A model generated the notes under the pieces. That model did no database searches. It was not told the origin of the DNA and saw only the letters and a program-made list of their open reading frames with translations. DNA of 64,000 nt from Sweltsa coloradensis (taxonomy: Eukaryota; Arthropoda; Insecta; Plecoptera; Chloroperlidae). Positions 1 through 11,984 of the stretch are shown here, piece by piece (position 1 is the first letter of the stretch; every line of letters begins with the position of its first letter). The translations under genes were made by a program, and so were the position numbers. Where the stretch lies: positions 310,001-374,000 of the forward strand of contig JAMZAV010000319.1 in NCBI GenBank assembly GCA_024449915.1, written 5' to 3'.

Positions 1-797
1 AATAAATGAACTTGAAATAAAAACAAATGAATAAAAAATTAAATTAATCTGAATGATTTGAAAACACACGGAAGTTTTAATAGCGTCCAAGTATAACTTT
101 AAGGTTGTAGTACTGTTTTGTAAGTTTTTTTGGTGAATGTATAATATTTGTATGTTGTGTTTGATACTGTATTTAACTTGGACATTGTATTATATTATAA
201 ATTGTATTAGAGGGTAACATACATAATTAACGTACTATGGGGTAGATGCTCTTTCTGACATTCTCGCATTCATTTTTATAATGTACTTGTTCAAATGTTG
301 TAAATGAGAATGCGTTTATTTATAAATAAAATAAATAAATTTCGTTGGTAGACGAGCGATTGTGCGTTGTGCTGTTGGATACCACGAGAAGGTTGCATTT
401 TGGACTAGATTTATTAATTTTTATATTTTATACTCAAGAATTTCTAGGGTAAGAAGAGCATTAGATGCCTAATTTTTTAAAATTAAAACGTGTCAAACTT
501 ATGACTGTTGGATGAGAACGAACCAACATTTTTTTACAATGTTAAATGCCCACTTATAAATCTCTTTTTGAGCTGCTATTTTCACCCCCAAAAATTGAAA
601 CTTCGGGAGGTTGTTAACAAAGGATGTGCATATGACGCGTCCGATCAGTGAAGATTTCAAATAATAACTGTCTCCTACTTAAGCTTAGGAAATTACTGCA
701 GATCGTTCTATTTGGGGGGCTTTTTAAGGGAAGTTCCTAAAAAACAAATAATGAATGCTTTGAAAATGTGCTACGATCGCACCTAACATATATACCA
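1..797. other. AT-rich unique DNA, no gene seen
   Basis: No gene, RNA or recognisable repeat was seen here apart from a short AATAAA-rich run near 325-345. Open frames are short and lack coding character. Confidence 0.5.
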
Positions 798-1343
798 CTA
801 GGCCAGTTCGCGAACGCTTTTCTTAGTCGCGGTGATGGATGAGCTTTTTTGTAAGTTTTTAGTTTGCGTGGGATCTCTACTTTTGCAAGTGCTTTTTGAA
901 CGCATTGTAGGGTGATTGTTGTCAAGTTTCTATTGTTACTTGTAAATTGTTATTATATACCTTAAAAAATCATATTAAAACCTTAATTCTATGGATTCTG
1001 ACTAACTTTTTCTTTCAAAAGGCAATATATCACCATTACCTTAATGTCCATGTGAAATATGAACGTTGTAGCCCAACCCGTTTGGTCAGAATCGGCCCAA
1101 ATGGCCCAAATATAAAAAATATCGCATTAAAAATCGAAAAAAAAGTTAAGTACGATGTTCATGAGAAATATTTCTTCGATTGTACCCAAAAACATGGCAG
1201 GTCTAAGTTCAGAGATTTCGGAAGTCCCCTCCAATTTTCAACAAAGATCGCATATGCCGTTTGCTCGGTAGAGCGGTAGAGCGCGAACAGACAGACAGAA
1301 AAAGAAGAAAAAGAAAGAAAAGAAAAACATTGGAGTTAAATGT
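798..1343 (-). mobile_element. HINE family B, copy B1 (5' end eroded)
   Basis: Read on the minus strand this is a family B element. The 3' terminus lies at the left: CTAGG, then an AACGC/GCGTT hairpin, then the internal inverted copy TGGATGAGC. The body matches the copies at 14281 and 15156, sharing GATTTCGGAAG-like and GCCGTTTGC motifs. The 3' end is a variant also found at 8105, with GTTCGCGAACGC between hairpin and CTAG. The 5' iterated terminus is missing; similarity stops after a purine-rich GAAAAAGAAA tract. The open frame at 947-1279 is simply this repeat. Confidence 0.8.
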
Positions 1344-1415
1344 TGCCCTATAAGACAATCGGTATAGACTTCCACAGTGTTCCAGATGTGTATACTGTAT
1401 ACCCCATAGATAGTA

Positions 1416-1696
1416 CTAGGGAAACGACAAAGTCGTTGTTAAACGAGTGAGTGAGCCATGTGTTGAGTACCCGATTACATTACTTTTCTTCCCCCTACCT
1501 TAGGCCTACCTAGCCTATCATAGGCTAGAGAGGCGCATTATGACCTTACAGTTGACGCGCCCGTCCCCGTATACCAACTAAACTTTAAAAAACTATTATT
1601 TATACGAATATAATTATCAAAGTTAAATGCAAATGTTCCCGGGTACTCACCACATGACTCGCACACTCGTCTAACTACGACTTTGGCGTTTCCCTA
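1416..1696. repeat. Foldback module E1 with two 3'-type ends
   Basis: Both ends are CTAGGGAAACG-type and inverted relative to each other over about 55 bp, including the GTGAGTACCCG/GGGTACTCA motif. The centre holds a TAGCCTATCATAGGCTA palindrome. Related modules lie at 40133-40495 (inside F2) and 25278-25545 (standing alone). Confidence 0.75.
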
Positions 1697-1780
1697 GTCA
1701 GTTGGCTAAGGCGCCCTTGTAGCCGAAATGTGAAAGAAGTGGGTTCAATCCCCTGGTCGGGAAAGATTTTGTAATTTCTA
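1697..1780 (+). repeat. tRNA-derived Pol III-like segment in F1
   Basis: An A-box-like TAGTCAGTTGG is followed about 45 nt later by a B-box-like GGGTTCAATCCC, then by an AGATTTTGTAATTTCTAG tail. This is the SINE-type module shared with F2, where it lies on the other strand. It does not fold as an intact tRNA, so it is not called as a tRNA gene. Confidence 0.65.
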
Positions 1781-2860
1781 GATTGTATTTCAAAAATAAT
1801 TAAACATGTTTTGAAATGCATATAACGCAGTGTAGTACATCATCTGTGGCAATAGGGCCTACTATTGTAAACATAGCCAGTACGAAATACGTGAAAATAT
1901 TGCAAGGTTTACTCAATCTACGAGCGGAATTTGGGGGTACCTTGACGTGCAACATTCGACAGACCTTGCATGGGCACGGCATTTCACGGCCAGGCGAATA
2001 ACAAACAAAAAACATCTTTTCAAAATCTAAAACATTGTCGTTAAAATAATTTCTAAACATTGGAAGTCTATTTTTCAGTTAATTATTTCTTGTAGGTTTA
2101 AATCGCAATGAATCTTGCTGATTTTGTTAGCAGTTCTCAATAAACTCGTACCGGATGTCTGTTTAAAATTTCAGCGCAATCTGTTCAGCGATTCAGCTGA
2201 TTTTCAACGTACACACACACACACGCACACACGCACGCACGCACGCAGAAAAACAATAAGGGCCTTTTAAGTCGAATGGAGATCACTCCGTTCGCAAATC
2301 ACTCCGTTCGCTACGCTCACTCGTTCAATTAATTCCAAAAAGTTTTCTTCGAGAAATCACCAAATATCAGTCATCTTTCGTGGAGTTTTAGAAATCAGTC
2401 CGCAGTGGAAATCAATCTTAGCCGTTCAAAAGAAGTTTTGCACCAAGTACTTTAAAACGCTTATTTCAAGACTCAACGAACTTTCTCAAGTGTTGATTCA
2501 GCTAGTGAAAGAAAATATCTTGAAAGTTTTGCAGTCTCTACATTTATTTGTAGAGAAATATCGCTTACGTTGTTGAATCAAGAAGATACCAACTATACAA
2601 AAGTTTTAGCTGAGTCAACAATTAGTTATATAACGTTCTAAGATGAAATTTTAGTGTTTAATCATGTAGAATGTACGCAATTCAAGAACCTTTATAAAAC
2701 TTAGCGTTTTCGTTCGATTTTGGAAATTAACATGTTTATTAGCCATTGTATAATGAATCGACTTTAATTTTTTTCCATTTTACAATAATTACAAAAGATT
2801 TTACTCATTTTACAATTTAGAGTGACTGATGATTTAATTAAGTAAAAAGAACATGTGGCA

Positions 2861-4182
2861 CAGTGGCGTAGCGGTGACCCAAGCCGCCCCCGCAAGGCTT
2901 GGGGGCCCCCCGTTAGGGGGGGCCCACCGGTCAAGCTGAGATCATGGGCCAAAATATGAGTTGATTGATAATCGTGTACAGAGTAAAAAATTGAAATTAT
3001 TACTAACAATTATTTCAAAAAGCCTTTTATGACTGACACTTGGGTTTTCAGTTTCCAGCAATAGGAATCTATGTCCCACTCAACTCAACGACTTCTTGAC
3101 AGACGTAATGATCGCGCTCTCTAAAATTATCTCCACGTCAAAAAACAAAGAAGAGAAAGCAAAAACAATTGAAAAGAAATGGCACGTTCGAATTTGTAAT
3201 GATGGTTGTCATACAATCTTTTATTTTAGGAACAATATTGATTGTTTAAGTTGTTGCAGTCGAAAAGTATGGACTTGATCTTTGCTTGTAGCAGGGGTAA
3301 AAGTATGGACTTGATCTTTGCTTGTAGCAGGGGTAACGAGGAATCGTTCTCACGAACTCTTTGAAGATATCAACAATTGTCAGATATCTCTCCCCCACCC
3401 CCCAAGATATATAGGTTTTAACCAAAACGGGCAATTTTGGGCCATTTTGGCTTCTTGTTTGAAAAAGTCAAAACAATTATTTCCGAGACATACAAGAAAA
3501 TGAAAATGTAGATAAAATTATATTTTTAATTTTTACACAAACAAAAGTCTAAAATAGATTTTGTTCAACGATTTGGCCTTGAAAAAATAAAAACGGTTGA
3601 CAAATTCAGCGCAATTGACCACTGGGCACACCTGTACCCCGCACCCACCACCCAACTGGCCAACAAGTGGATTTCTACTCCAATATTTCGAATGTGACAC
3701 GTGCCAACTGAAAAGCCTATTTCAAGGAATGGACAGTGTTGTTTAGAGGTTTAATTTCCTAACTGTGAGTTGACGAGTGCTACTGATGACAAATTATTCT
3801 AATCAGCCCAATCATTCCAATCATTGTGCCGGTATACAATTAAAAGACGATTTGACCGACGATTTTCCGTCGCATATGTTAAGTTTTCGAAGGTTATTAG
3901 AAAATAATTAACAACGCTAAGTGATCCTAATTCGATTCTAGAAATATTGGAACTTTTGAAATACTAGTTACGAACAATGCGATTGCATCAAATATACCTG
4001 ACGTCGTCACTGTCCATCTACTATTTTTATCGATACCGTAAGTAGAAAGAAAGCAAAATAATACATTTTAAAAAAGCAGTACCATTTTTTTACTTTTTGC
4101 AATTTCTCACGAGGTTATTTTTGGGGAGAGGGGCCCACACATAAATTTTGCGGGGGCCCTGGGATTTTGCGCTACGCCACTG
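2861..4182. mobile_element. hAT-like non-autonomous element L
   Basis: The termini are inverted: CAGTGGCGTAGCG at the left and CGCTACGCCACTG at the right. GC-rich GGGGGCCC runs follow just inside both ends, unlike the AT-rich surroundings. CAGTGGCGTAGC-type termini are familiar from hAT-superfamily elements. No matching 8-bp target duplication was found at the flanks, and there is no transposase frame. A 36-bp direct duplication lies inside. Confidence 0.6.
3264..3335. repeat. 36-bp unit, two tandem copies
   Basis: Two identical adjacent 36-bp units beginning AAAGTATGGACTTGATC lie inside element L. Confidence 0.95.
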
Positions 4183-4507
4183 AATTGTTTGAAGTAGAAT
4201 TCTAAAAAAAAGCTCGATTCAAATTTTTACAAATGTAAAACATTCACGCAAAAAGAGAGAAAGTAGTAACATACAAATCAAAATAACATCATTGACCACA
4301 AGATGTCACACGATGTCATGCCAGCATTGCACTTTTTAATAGAATTTGTAATGTTGTAAGTGTTGTGTGGGCTAAAATATCACCAACAAGTTGAAAAGAA
4401 ACCAGCAACACGGGGAAGTGAACATACATTTTAATGTTACTATTCGAGGCAACAAAACCCTAAAAAATATATAAAATTCCCTGGATGATTAAGTGAATAA
4501 GGGCCAC

Positions 4508-5830
4508 GTTGCCACATTGCGCGCAACAAGTACCCGCCATGCAGGCAGGCACAGGGTTGCCGCTCATTCTTCACCGCCTTCTGTAAGCCAGATGAAATGC
4601 GCGTCTCTCGTGCTATCAATCACACGACACGTTCACCCTGATAACGTGGTCTCGGCACCCTCACCACTAGGATCGTAGCGGTCGTCGTATACAGATAGCT
4701 TGGACCACTGCCTCCTAGATGTATCAACTAGCTCACTCCTTCCCTACGTTGCCACATTGCGCGCAACAAGTACCCGCCATGCAGGCAGGCACAGGGTTGC
4801 CGCTCATTCTTCACCGCCTTCTGTAAGCCAGATGAAATGCGCGTCTCTCGTGCTATCAATCACACGACACGTTCACCCTGATAACGTGGTCTCGGCACCC
4901 TCACCACTAGCAGAGTCGATAAAGAAGTTTCCCCGTTGGGGAGGTCCTCCAACTCCCTATACCGCCCTGGGTTAAATAAAAAGTCGGTTTTTGGCGTTTG
5001 GAATCTAACGTTCCGCGCGAAATCTGTGTGACGATTGATGGAACTACTTCAATAAAACTACGTCACTTTTCTACTAGTAGTTAACAGTCGATGAAGACAA
5101 ATGGCGGAAACGTCAAAATATTAAATACGATCGAATGTTGGCGAATGTTTTGGAGTAAAGCAAACTATCTTTATTGATGAGGATATTTCTGATGGAGTAG
5201 ACCTAAGCTTAGGACCTAGGCCGACAATATGTATTGTTCAAGATTTCGATTTGAATGCCAAGGGCGTACTTACGTCTGAAAACTGTATTGTGGCCTTGGG
5301 CCTAGGCTACACTTACGTCCGTTAGGCTTGAACAAGACATGTCTCAAATTATTTGGCACGAAAATGTCAGTGACGCCTGCGCAACACTTTATAGTACAAT
5401 AATAAATCAAAAGTAAATCGTTTTAAAAGACTAGGGCCCAGGGCTTATATGGTTGAAATAAAATTAAAGTTTGACGTTTCGTCTGTTATTTGTTGATTTC
5501 AGCGTCACTGCACATCGATAATCTACTGACCGTATTTAGCGTGCAGTGCTTTTATTAGTTTCACATTTAAGCTGCCCTCAGCGCGCAGAGCGTTAGATTC
5601 CGTTTTGACTTGGGAGTAAGGGGACCTCCCCAAAGGGGAAACTTCTTTATCGACTCTGCCACTAGGATCGTAGCGGTCGTCGTATACAGATCAGATAGCT
5701 TGGACCACTGCCTCCTAGATGTATCAACTAGCTCACTCCTTCCCTACGTTGCCACATTGCGCGCAACAAGTACCCGCCATGCAAGCAGGCATAGGGTTGC
5801 CGGTTTGCCGCTTATTCTTCACCGCCTTCT
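4508..5830. repeat. 240-bp tandem array interrupted by a transposon
   Basis: The unit has a 164-bp part beginning GTTGCCACATTGCGCGC and a 76-bp part beginning GATCGTAGCGG. Unit 1 is 4508-4747. Unit 2 starts at 4748, is split at 4910 by the element at 4911-5658, and resumes at 5659. Unit 3 (from about 5748) is shortened. Open frames at 4493, 4700 and 5610 follow this repeat and are not genes. Confidence 0.93.
4911..5658. mobile_element. 748-bp TIR transposon with 7-bp target duplication
   Basis: The terminal inverted repeats begin CAGAGTCGATAAAGAAG. They run about 45 bp well matched, with further similarity to about 115 bp. CCACTAG directly flanks both ends (4904-4910 and 5659-5665). The empty site exists in tandem unit 1 near 4665, which confirms the boundaries. 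The CAGAG terminus resembles hAT ends, but hAT normally makes 8-bp duplications. No transposase is encoded. Confidence 0.88.
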
Positions 5831-5879
5831 CCTAGATGTATCAAATTTTTCACTCCTTCCCTGCAAGTGTTTTTGTGGT

Positions 5880-5948
5880 TGTAAATAAATAAATAAATAA
5901 ATAAATAAAATAAATTCATATTTAGTGTCTACCCACTCAGTCACATAA
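5880..5948 (-). repeat. SINE C tail fragment (copy C4)
   Basis: An (AATA)n run is followed by TTTAGTGTCTACCCACTCAG, as at the left end of SINE C copies at 14222 and 25665. The remainder is replaced by a family B fragment. Confidence 0.7.
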
Positions 5949-6147
5949 CCCAAGAACGTGGCAGATCTAAGTTCAGAGATTTCGAAGGTCCCCTCCAATT
6001 TCCATCAATATAGCATAATTATGCCGTTTGCCCGGTAGAGATCGATCAAACAGACGAAAAAACAACAACAACAAACAAACACAACAAAACACCCGTGCTA
6101 TTTTTTTCGGGGTAAGTAAAATTAAAGTCTTCGCTTCGCTCATCCAA
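5949..6147 (-). mobile_element. HINE family B, 5'-end fragment B5
   Basis: This carries the family B body motifs AACGTGGCAG and GCCGTTTGCCCGGTAGAG. An AACAAACAAAC tract follows, then the 5' terminus read on minus as TTGGATGAGCGAAGCGAAG. The 3' part is absent. Confidence 0.8.
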
Positions 6148-6735
6148 CTACTATCGACGTGCTAACATTGAGTGCTAGCTGCTGCAGATCTAGTTCACGA
6201 CTCCGCCGCGAGCGCACGGTAGTAATTAACTCCGACCAACGAGAGAAGGATGCAGTGTTTTATCAGTAGCATAACCTACTTTGCGAGTCCCTAGGGAGGA
6301 GGAGGAGCGAATTACACCTTCATTATTAACAGGGATGGTAGCTCTGCCTTGTAGAGTTGTGCGTTGTACGTGTTCGTAGATTGCGTCCTCGGTAGAGTAG
6401 AAAACCACCTGTGTGTTTGTTATGTTGTGTGTGTGAATGTGAGTTTGTGTGTGGGTGGAGTAACTCATTGCAATATACCATAATAGTATTATTTTAAAAA
6501 AAAACTTTAATATAAATAACTAAAAAAAGACGCATTTCGAGTCTATCCACTTTCACATTAATGTGATGATTTTGATTAGAAAGTGATTGATTGATAATTG
6601 ATTTTAAGTGGAAAATTTAAAGCAGACTAATTGCCAACTCTGTACGCATTTCGTACTTTAAATAAAATGTTATCAATAAGAAATAATAATAAATGGTTTC
6701 TCTCTACAAAACAAAACAACAAACAAAAACGCAAT

Positions 6736-6815
6736 CTGACCCGACTGGCAATGGGGAGACCCGGGTTCGATACCCGTCTGAGATGGATTTTTTAAATTTC
6801 TGGATTGATTTTCAT
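6736..6815 (+). repeat. tRNA-derived SINE fragment
   Basis: A B-box-like GGGTTCGATACCC is followed by GATGGATTTTTTAAATTTC. The same tail follows the tRNA-like parts of the repeats at 52560 and 1697. No intact A box is evident. Confidence 0.6.
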
Positions 6816-7574
6816 ATAACTAATTAGTGTTTCCTGTTTAATTAAATTGAGAAATTACTTAATGGTATAAGAAGTTAAATTAAATTAACTAAAATATATC
6901 TTTATGAACATAAATTTAAATAGAAAGGCAAAGTAATCCAAAACACACGAGTTATTGAAGGTATGCTACAAAATGATTAAATTAAAAATGAAAGTGCTAA
7001 ATTTTCAAAATCAAAATGCTATTTTTCACATCTATACACCATCAATAACATTGTCTGAAATTGCATTACTGTTCCATTGTATCGAATAAGAAACTAAGAG
7101 CCTAAGCATGTATCGTCTTTTTATCACAAACGGCGGAACAGCTCCGGTAAATGAATTCCCGGTGGAACGTCCCGCTAAATGGAAGGAGAGGAAGGGGGAG
7201 ATAATCTAGTAAATGTAATCATCCCCTCTGCCACGGTCAATAGAGGGTGGTTCATGGCGGGCCAAGTTTTGACCCCAGAATGATTTCTTATATGGTACCT
7301 CAAGGCGGATGGTGACGTTGCTGAAACAGAACGCAATATTTCGGACATTTTCAACATCTTTCCAATGGCAACCAATTCCGTCCCCTAACAAAGAAAATGC
7401 ATTTTATTAACCATATATTATTCTACGTATCTCAGCATGTATAAATATATTGAAATTATTATCAAAATAAAAAGACTGCATAAGAATGAACGAATGAATG
7501 AACGAGTTGAATCTCATTTGTAGGCAGCGCACGGGAAAACTCTTTCACAACTTGTGAGCTGACTTGTCGATAAG

Positions 7575-7580
<6 letters not shown>

Positions 7581-7615
<35 letters not shown>

Positions 7616-7618
7616 AGA
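7581..7618. repeat. (GA)n and G-run microsatellite
   Basis: About 14 GA dinucleotides are followed directly by a run of G. Confidence 0.95.
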
Positions 7619-8104
7619 AGTCTTTAAATAAAAACTCTCAAGATTCTCCCGCTAACGTAAACTCCACGGGAGAAAATCTTTGATCCACACACTTTGACGT
7701 TTGTATTTTTAAACGACCCGACGTTATTTTTAGCTAGGGGTTCGTTTACGATCCATACAAAGTACCTGCCAGTCAAATGTCCACGTTAATATCATTTCAA
7801 CGAGGCACTTTCCCCTATAATTGTTTCGAAGAACGGGAATCGTAATAGGCCAATTAGTGATGGTAATTAACAAACAAGGACAACTCCGATTGTTAATTAA
7901 TTGGCCAGTCAGTCAACCGTAATCTTAAGAGGCTACACCTCAACCTATTCTATTTCCCCAATGGTTCTACGGAAATATGCAGGGGTGTGGAAGTTAGTGG
8001 AAAGTTTGTAGAGTTTGTAATCATTTTGTCCATACTAATTAGGTAGCCTAACTCGCTGTGCACCCTTTACTGAAACGTATATGTTCGCTCTATATGTTAG
8101 TAAA

Positions 8105-8368
8105 CTAGGCCGCTTCGCGAACGCTTTTTTTAGTCGCGTTGATGGATGAACTTTTTTGTAAGTTTTTAGTTTGCGTGGGATCTCTTTACTTTTGCAAGTG
8201 CTTTTTGAACGCATTGTAGGTGATTGTTGTCAAGTTACTTGTTAATTGTCATTATATACCTAAATAACTCATATTAAAACCTTTATTCTAAGGATTCTGG
8301 CTAACTTTTCCAACTTTTTCTTTCAAAAGGCAATACATTACCATTATCTCAATGTCAATCCAATCCGT
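8105..8368 (-). mobile_element. HINE family B, 3'-half copy B6
   Basis: It begins CTAGGCCGCTTCGCG and carries the hairpin and the TGGATGAAC inverted motif, with the same variant 3' end as the copy at 798. It then follows family B to about 8365, where similarity ends abruptly. Confidence 0.78.
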
Positions 8369-9377
8369 CCGTCAATGTGTATCCGTTTAAAAATATATAA
8401 CATAACAGAGCGAAAAAGTCAGAATAAACTAGCTTGAAGGAGAAATTACCAAATATTGGTCAACATAGTATTGTGTCTACTTTGAATAAGGTTTCTAACT
8501 TAGTGTTTTACAATTGGCAGTCTATCAGTCTGAATGTTTTTTTAAAGAAAATTGCGAATATGTGAAATTATTAACAATAACAAAGAAACATAACAAAATT
8601 ATACAAAATAACGTAAATAAACGGCTGGCTTAAATTAAACCTACTTTATTGGCATAAGAAGCGAATGGATATGGACCTTGCACAGTTTGCAAAGTAATTA
8701 CGTACTATAAATCTTAGGGATTAATTAATTTCAATGCATTAGGTTAGTTATTATTAGGTTACGATACGGACAAGTTATCTTTAGCACAAATTGTAATTCC
8801 GAGATAGTAATATTGTATAATAGTGACTAACAATTGAGTTTCTAATGTTGTTAGTTACAAGTTCTGAGCCCACTTATTATCAATTCACATTTCTTGCACT
8901 CACAAGTAGTACTTGAACACAGCTATGACTGTTCACAAGCAAGTAAACTTCCCCACAAAGTTTCGGCGTTAGAAACGCGAACGACATCTAAAAAAACACA
9001 GTTTGGGCAACTTTCCAACTCCATCTTACAATGTAATTGAAAAGTTGTTTGGACAACTAAGTTCATTTGTGTGAACACACTCAAAGAAAATGTTATTGAC
9101 TTAAAACAAATTTCACGCTCCCATCAATTGATTTAACCTTTTAAATGCCACCACTCAAGTTACTCTACGCACACTAAAAGATGCTGAAAGTAGAATTAGA
9201 GTCTAGATGGGGGACGGGTTCTTAACGTTCGTTACAAAGAAAAAGCCACTATTTTGAAGTTACTTATTACAAGATTACGCAGTGTTTAAGGAATTTCAGT
9301 ATAACGTAAATATAAATAAGAGTACCGCAGGTTCAAATCCCGCATAAGAGATTTAAAAAAAAAATTGACGAACTCGA
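8369..9377. other. AT-rich unique DNA
   Basis: No gene was recognised. A degenerate tRNA-type B box (GGTTCAAATCCC, near 9330) is the only marker seen. Confidence 0.5.
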
Positions 9378-9581
9378 GCAAACCAAGCGTGGACGCAGAA
9401 TGTCTGGATCACATGGATCCTTTGTCCTGTCGGGTTGTAGTTCGCATCAAATGTAAGTAAGAATGTGTGTATGGCGCGTGCAAACCAAGCGTGGACGCAG
9501 AATGTCTGGATCACATGGATCCTTTGTCCTGTCGGGTTGTAGTTCGCATCAAATGTAAGTAAGAATGTGTGTATGGCGCGT
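9378..9581. repeat. 102-bp perfect tandem duplication
   Basis: Two essentially identical 102-bp units begin GCAAACCAAGCGTGGACGC. Each contains the palindromic ATCACATGGATCC segment. The near-perfect identity suggests a recent duplication. Confidence 0.95.
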
Positions 9582-9983
9582 TTAGAGAATTTTTGAGATG
9601 TGCTTACTTCTTTTTAGTAACTAACGCGTAAATGTGCCTTCAAAAAGGTAATTTGTACATTGTGTAGGGAACAATTTGTGAAATGTTAAATGTTGAAAAT
9701 AGGAGGTAAAAGTATTCATACTGTATGTGAAATTAGCTGAATTTGCCGATGAATTTTTACATGGACATTTAACATTGTAAAAAAGTTGGGCCCTTAATAT
9801 TTGATATTCTTGATAACATATAATATATTGTTCATGAATATTAGGTACTATGGACATAAATTAAATAAACACATAATTACACAGATCAAATAAAATAAAG
9901 AAATCCAATGGGATGCCTCAAGTGACTTGATAGCAAAGAATAAATTGCTGACAATACATCAAAGAGTTGTTTCTAGTGCGAGT

Positions 9984-9986
<3 letters not shown>

Positions 9987-10032
<46 letters not shown>

Positions 10033-10148
10033 CAGAACGATAAACAGCGAGTGATTATCACTTAGTTCTGACAGGGGTTAAAACTTTCCCTCTGAATGTC
10101 TGAATGTACTAGCTAACGAGGGTGGGGTGGGGGGGGGGGGGGGGGGGG
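9987..10148. repeat. (GA)n tract and a long G-run
   Basis: About 21 GA repeats end near 10029. A G-rich tract at about 10115-10148 includes more than 20 consecutive G and could form a G-quadruplex. Confidence 0.95.
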
Positions 10149-11175
10149 AAAGTCCAACTTTGTTACGTATACGTACATTGCATCAAGTGCGGTTGTGAAT
10201 TCCACGTTTGTGCGTCAAAACTTTGGACAGAAGGCTAGCTAGATTGACCTTGACTTGTCTAACTACCAAACTAGCTGCTAACCCTGGTTCCGAGGTCACG
10301 CCCAACTACCCCTAGACATAGACTAACGATTGATTGATGGGCTAACCTGCCCTGTTCAAGTTATGGAAGTAAAGCACTTTTTATACATCATTATAGATTC
10401 CATTGTGCATAAAATGTACATAAGGCAATGTCAAAGTGAAAACGAAGGCAGCCGATAATACGTTTTATTTTTCATTCCACATCGTGTGCCTACATTAATG
10501 GATGGGTTAAGAAGACAAATGGACTAACACCATTTTCTTTTTATTAATGTGCATTTCTGTATATCCACATTCAAAATATTGAATGCCTAAATTTACCAAT
10601 ATATCAACTATTTGGATAAACTAACCCAGAATACCAAAAACATGAATTTGTTAAGAAGCAAAACGGACCAATCACTTTACATGGTGTTTTAGGCCAAAGA
10701 TATGAATTTATTAAATTTTCGAGTGTGTTTTTAAAGTTAATATGCGAAGAAAGCAATAGGTTTCCAATACAAACCGTTTAAGCTCATGCATTTTATGAAT
10801 AACTCAAAGCTTTAACTCCAATTAGCTAGGGGATAGGACATGTGTGGGTTGGTCGACTTTGCTTCCCAATCTCCGACAATAAAGCAACGTTGATGACAAA
10901 ACGAAGGTTGTGGAGGGAAGGGGAATATATTTTTCTTGTGGCTAGGTCGCTAAGGACACAAAGTAGATTTTAATAAAACAAATCGATTGCCGACGTTTTT
11001 CTTAAGTTACAGTCTAGTTTTCAACAAGGACACACCGATCGCTAATCGAAAGACTAGAAAAAGGGAACAATAAGCCTACTACGGTAATGTTTTCCCCCAT
11101 TACTTCAAAGACGGATAAATAAAAACATAATTATATTATGACCGCATCGAAAATGTGCCTCCATATATAATTTTA
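10149..11175. other. AT-rich unique DNA
   Basis: No gene or repeat was recognised on either strand. Confidence 0.5.
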
Positions 11176-11984
11176 TTGGATGAGCGTAGCGAGCGTAGCG
11201 AGCGAAGCGAAGATTCCATTTCACTACACTGGAGAAAAAAATTCGGAATGTTTTTTTTTTTTTTTTTTTTTTTCCTTTTCTTTTTTTTGGGTATTTTTGT
11301 CTTTTGGTCCCACGTTCCGGTTTAAAAACCGATAATCCGATTGCGATAAAAATTTTTGGGGGCCTTCAAAAATTTGAACTTAGAACTGGCCCCGTTTTGA
11401 GGCAAACGGGAAAATTTTTTTTTCATGAAAAACGCAATTTTACGATCTTTTTTAATTTTTTAAAAAAAATTTTTCCTTATAACCCTGCATGCTTTATCCG
11501 ATTTTTTGATTTTTGAAAAAGAACCCTTTTTTTTTATAATTTAGATATTTTTTGGAAATTTGAGCGCAAATTTAAAAAAAAATTTATCAAAAAAACGAAA
11601 TTTTAAAAAGGTTTTTTTTTTTTTTTAAAAAAACTTTGCTTATAACACCTACATGCTTTATCCATCGTAATCATTTTTTTGAAGAAACCCTTTTTTTTAT
11701 GAATTAATATATTAGTGTAAAAATTTTAGCGCAATCGAGAAATTATTTCTTAGAAAAACGCAATTTTAAAGATTTTTTTTAAAATTACGATTAATTTAAA
11801 AAAATTTAAAAAATTAAGTAAAAATTTTTTAAATTTTAAATTTAAATTTTAAATTTAAAAAAAATTTCAAATAAGTAATGATTTTTTCCACAGAAAAACA
11901 GAAAAATTCGCATAACACATGGCAGCTCAATGCACCAAATTACGCTCATCCAACAACGCGGGCGGGACTTAAACGTTTTCCTAG
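11176..11984 (+). mobile_element. HINE family A, copy A1
   Basis: The 5' end is TTGGATGAGCGTAGCG with iterated GAGCGTAGC/GAGCGAAGC motifs, then a long T tract. The 3' end has the inverted motif TACGCTCATCCAA (13 bp, exact complement of the 5' terminus), then an AACGC/GCGTT hairpin and CCTAG. The flanks read TTTTA and TATATA. The body is more diverged than the copy at 40708. The frame at 11304-11516 is repeat shadow. Confidence 0.88.

Larger units (their letters stand above)
1416..2328 (-). mobile_element. HINE family F, copy F1 (composite)
   Basis: This is a full-length relative of the copy at 39507-40495, in opposite orientation. On the minus strand the 5' end is TTGAACGAGTGAGCGTAGCG (at 2328), followed by a CA/GT-type microsatellite (about 2205-2245). 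The 3' end is CCCTAG at 1416, preceded by an AACG/CGTT hairpin. It contains a tRNA-like segment (1697-1765) and an inverted-repeat module (1416-1696). Roughly 260-nt open frames on both strands at 1800-2060 recur in F2 and are repeat shadows. Confidence 0.8.
6148..8104. other. Mostly unique AT-rich DNA
   Basis: No gene was recognised. A minus-strand open stretch near 7175-7391 has no identifiable domain. It includes a tRNA-like repeat (6736) and a GA/G microsatellite (7581). Confidence 0.5.

Noticed and set aside
1800..2060. 86-codon frame conserved between 1800-2060 and 39759-40019
   Set aside because: Conservation follows from both being family F copies. Opposite-strand frames are equally open and there is no recognised domain.
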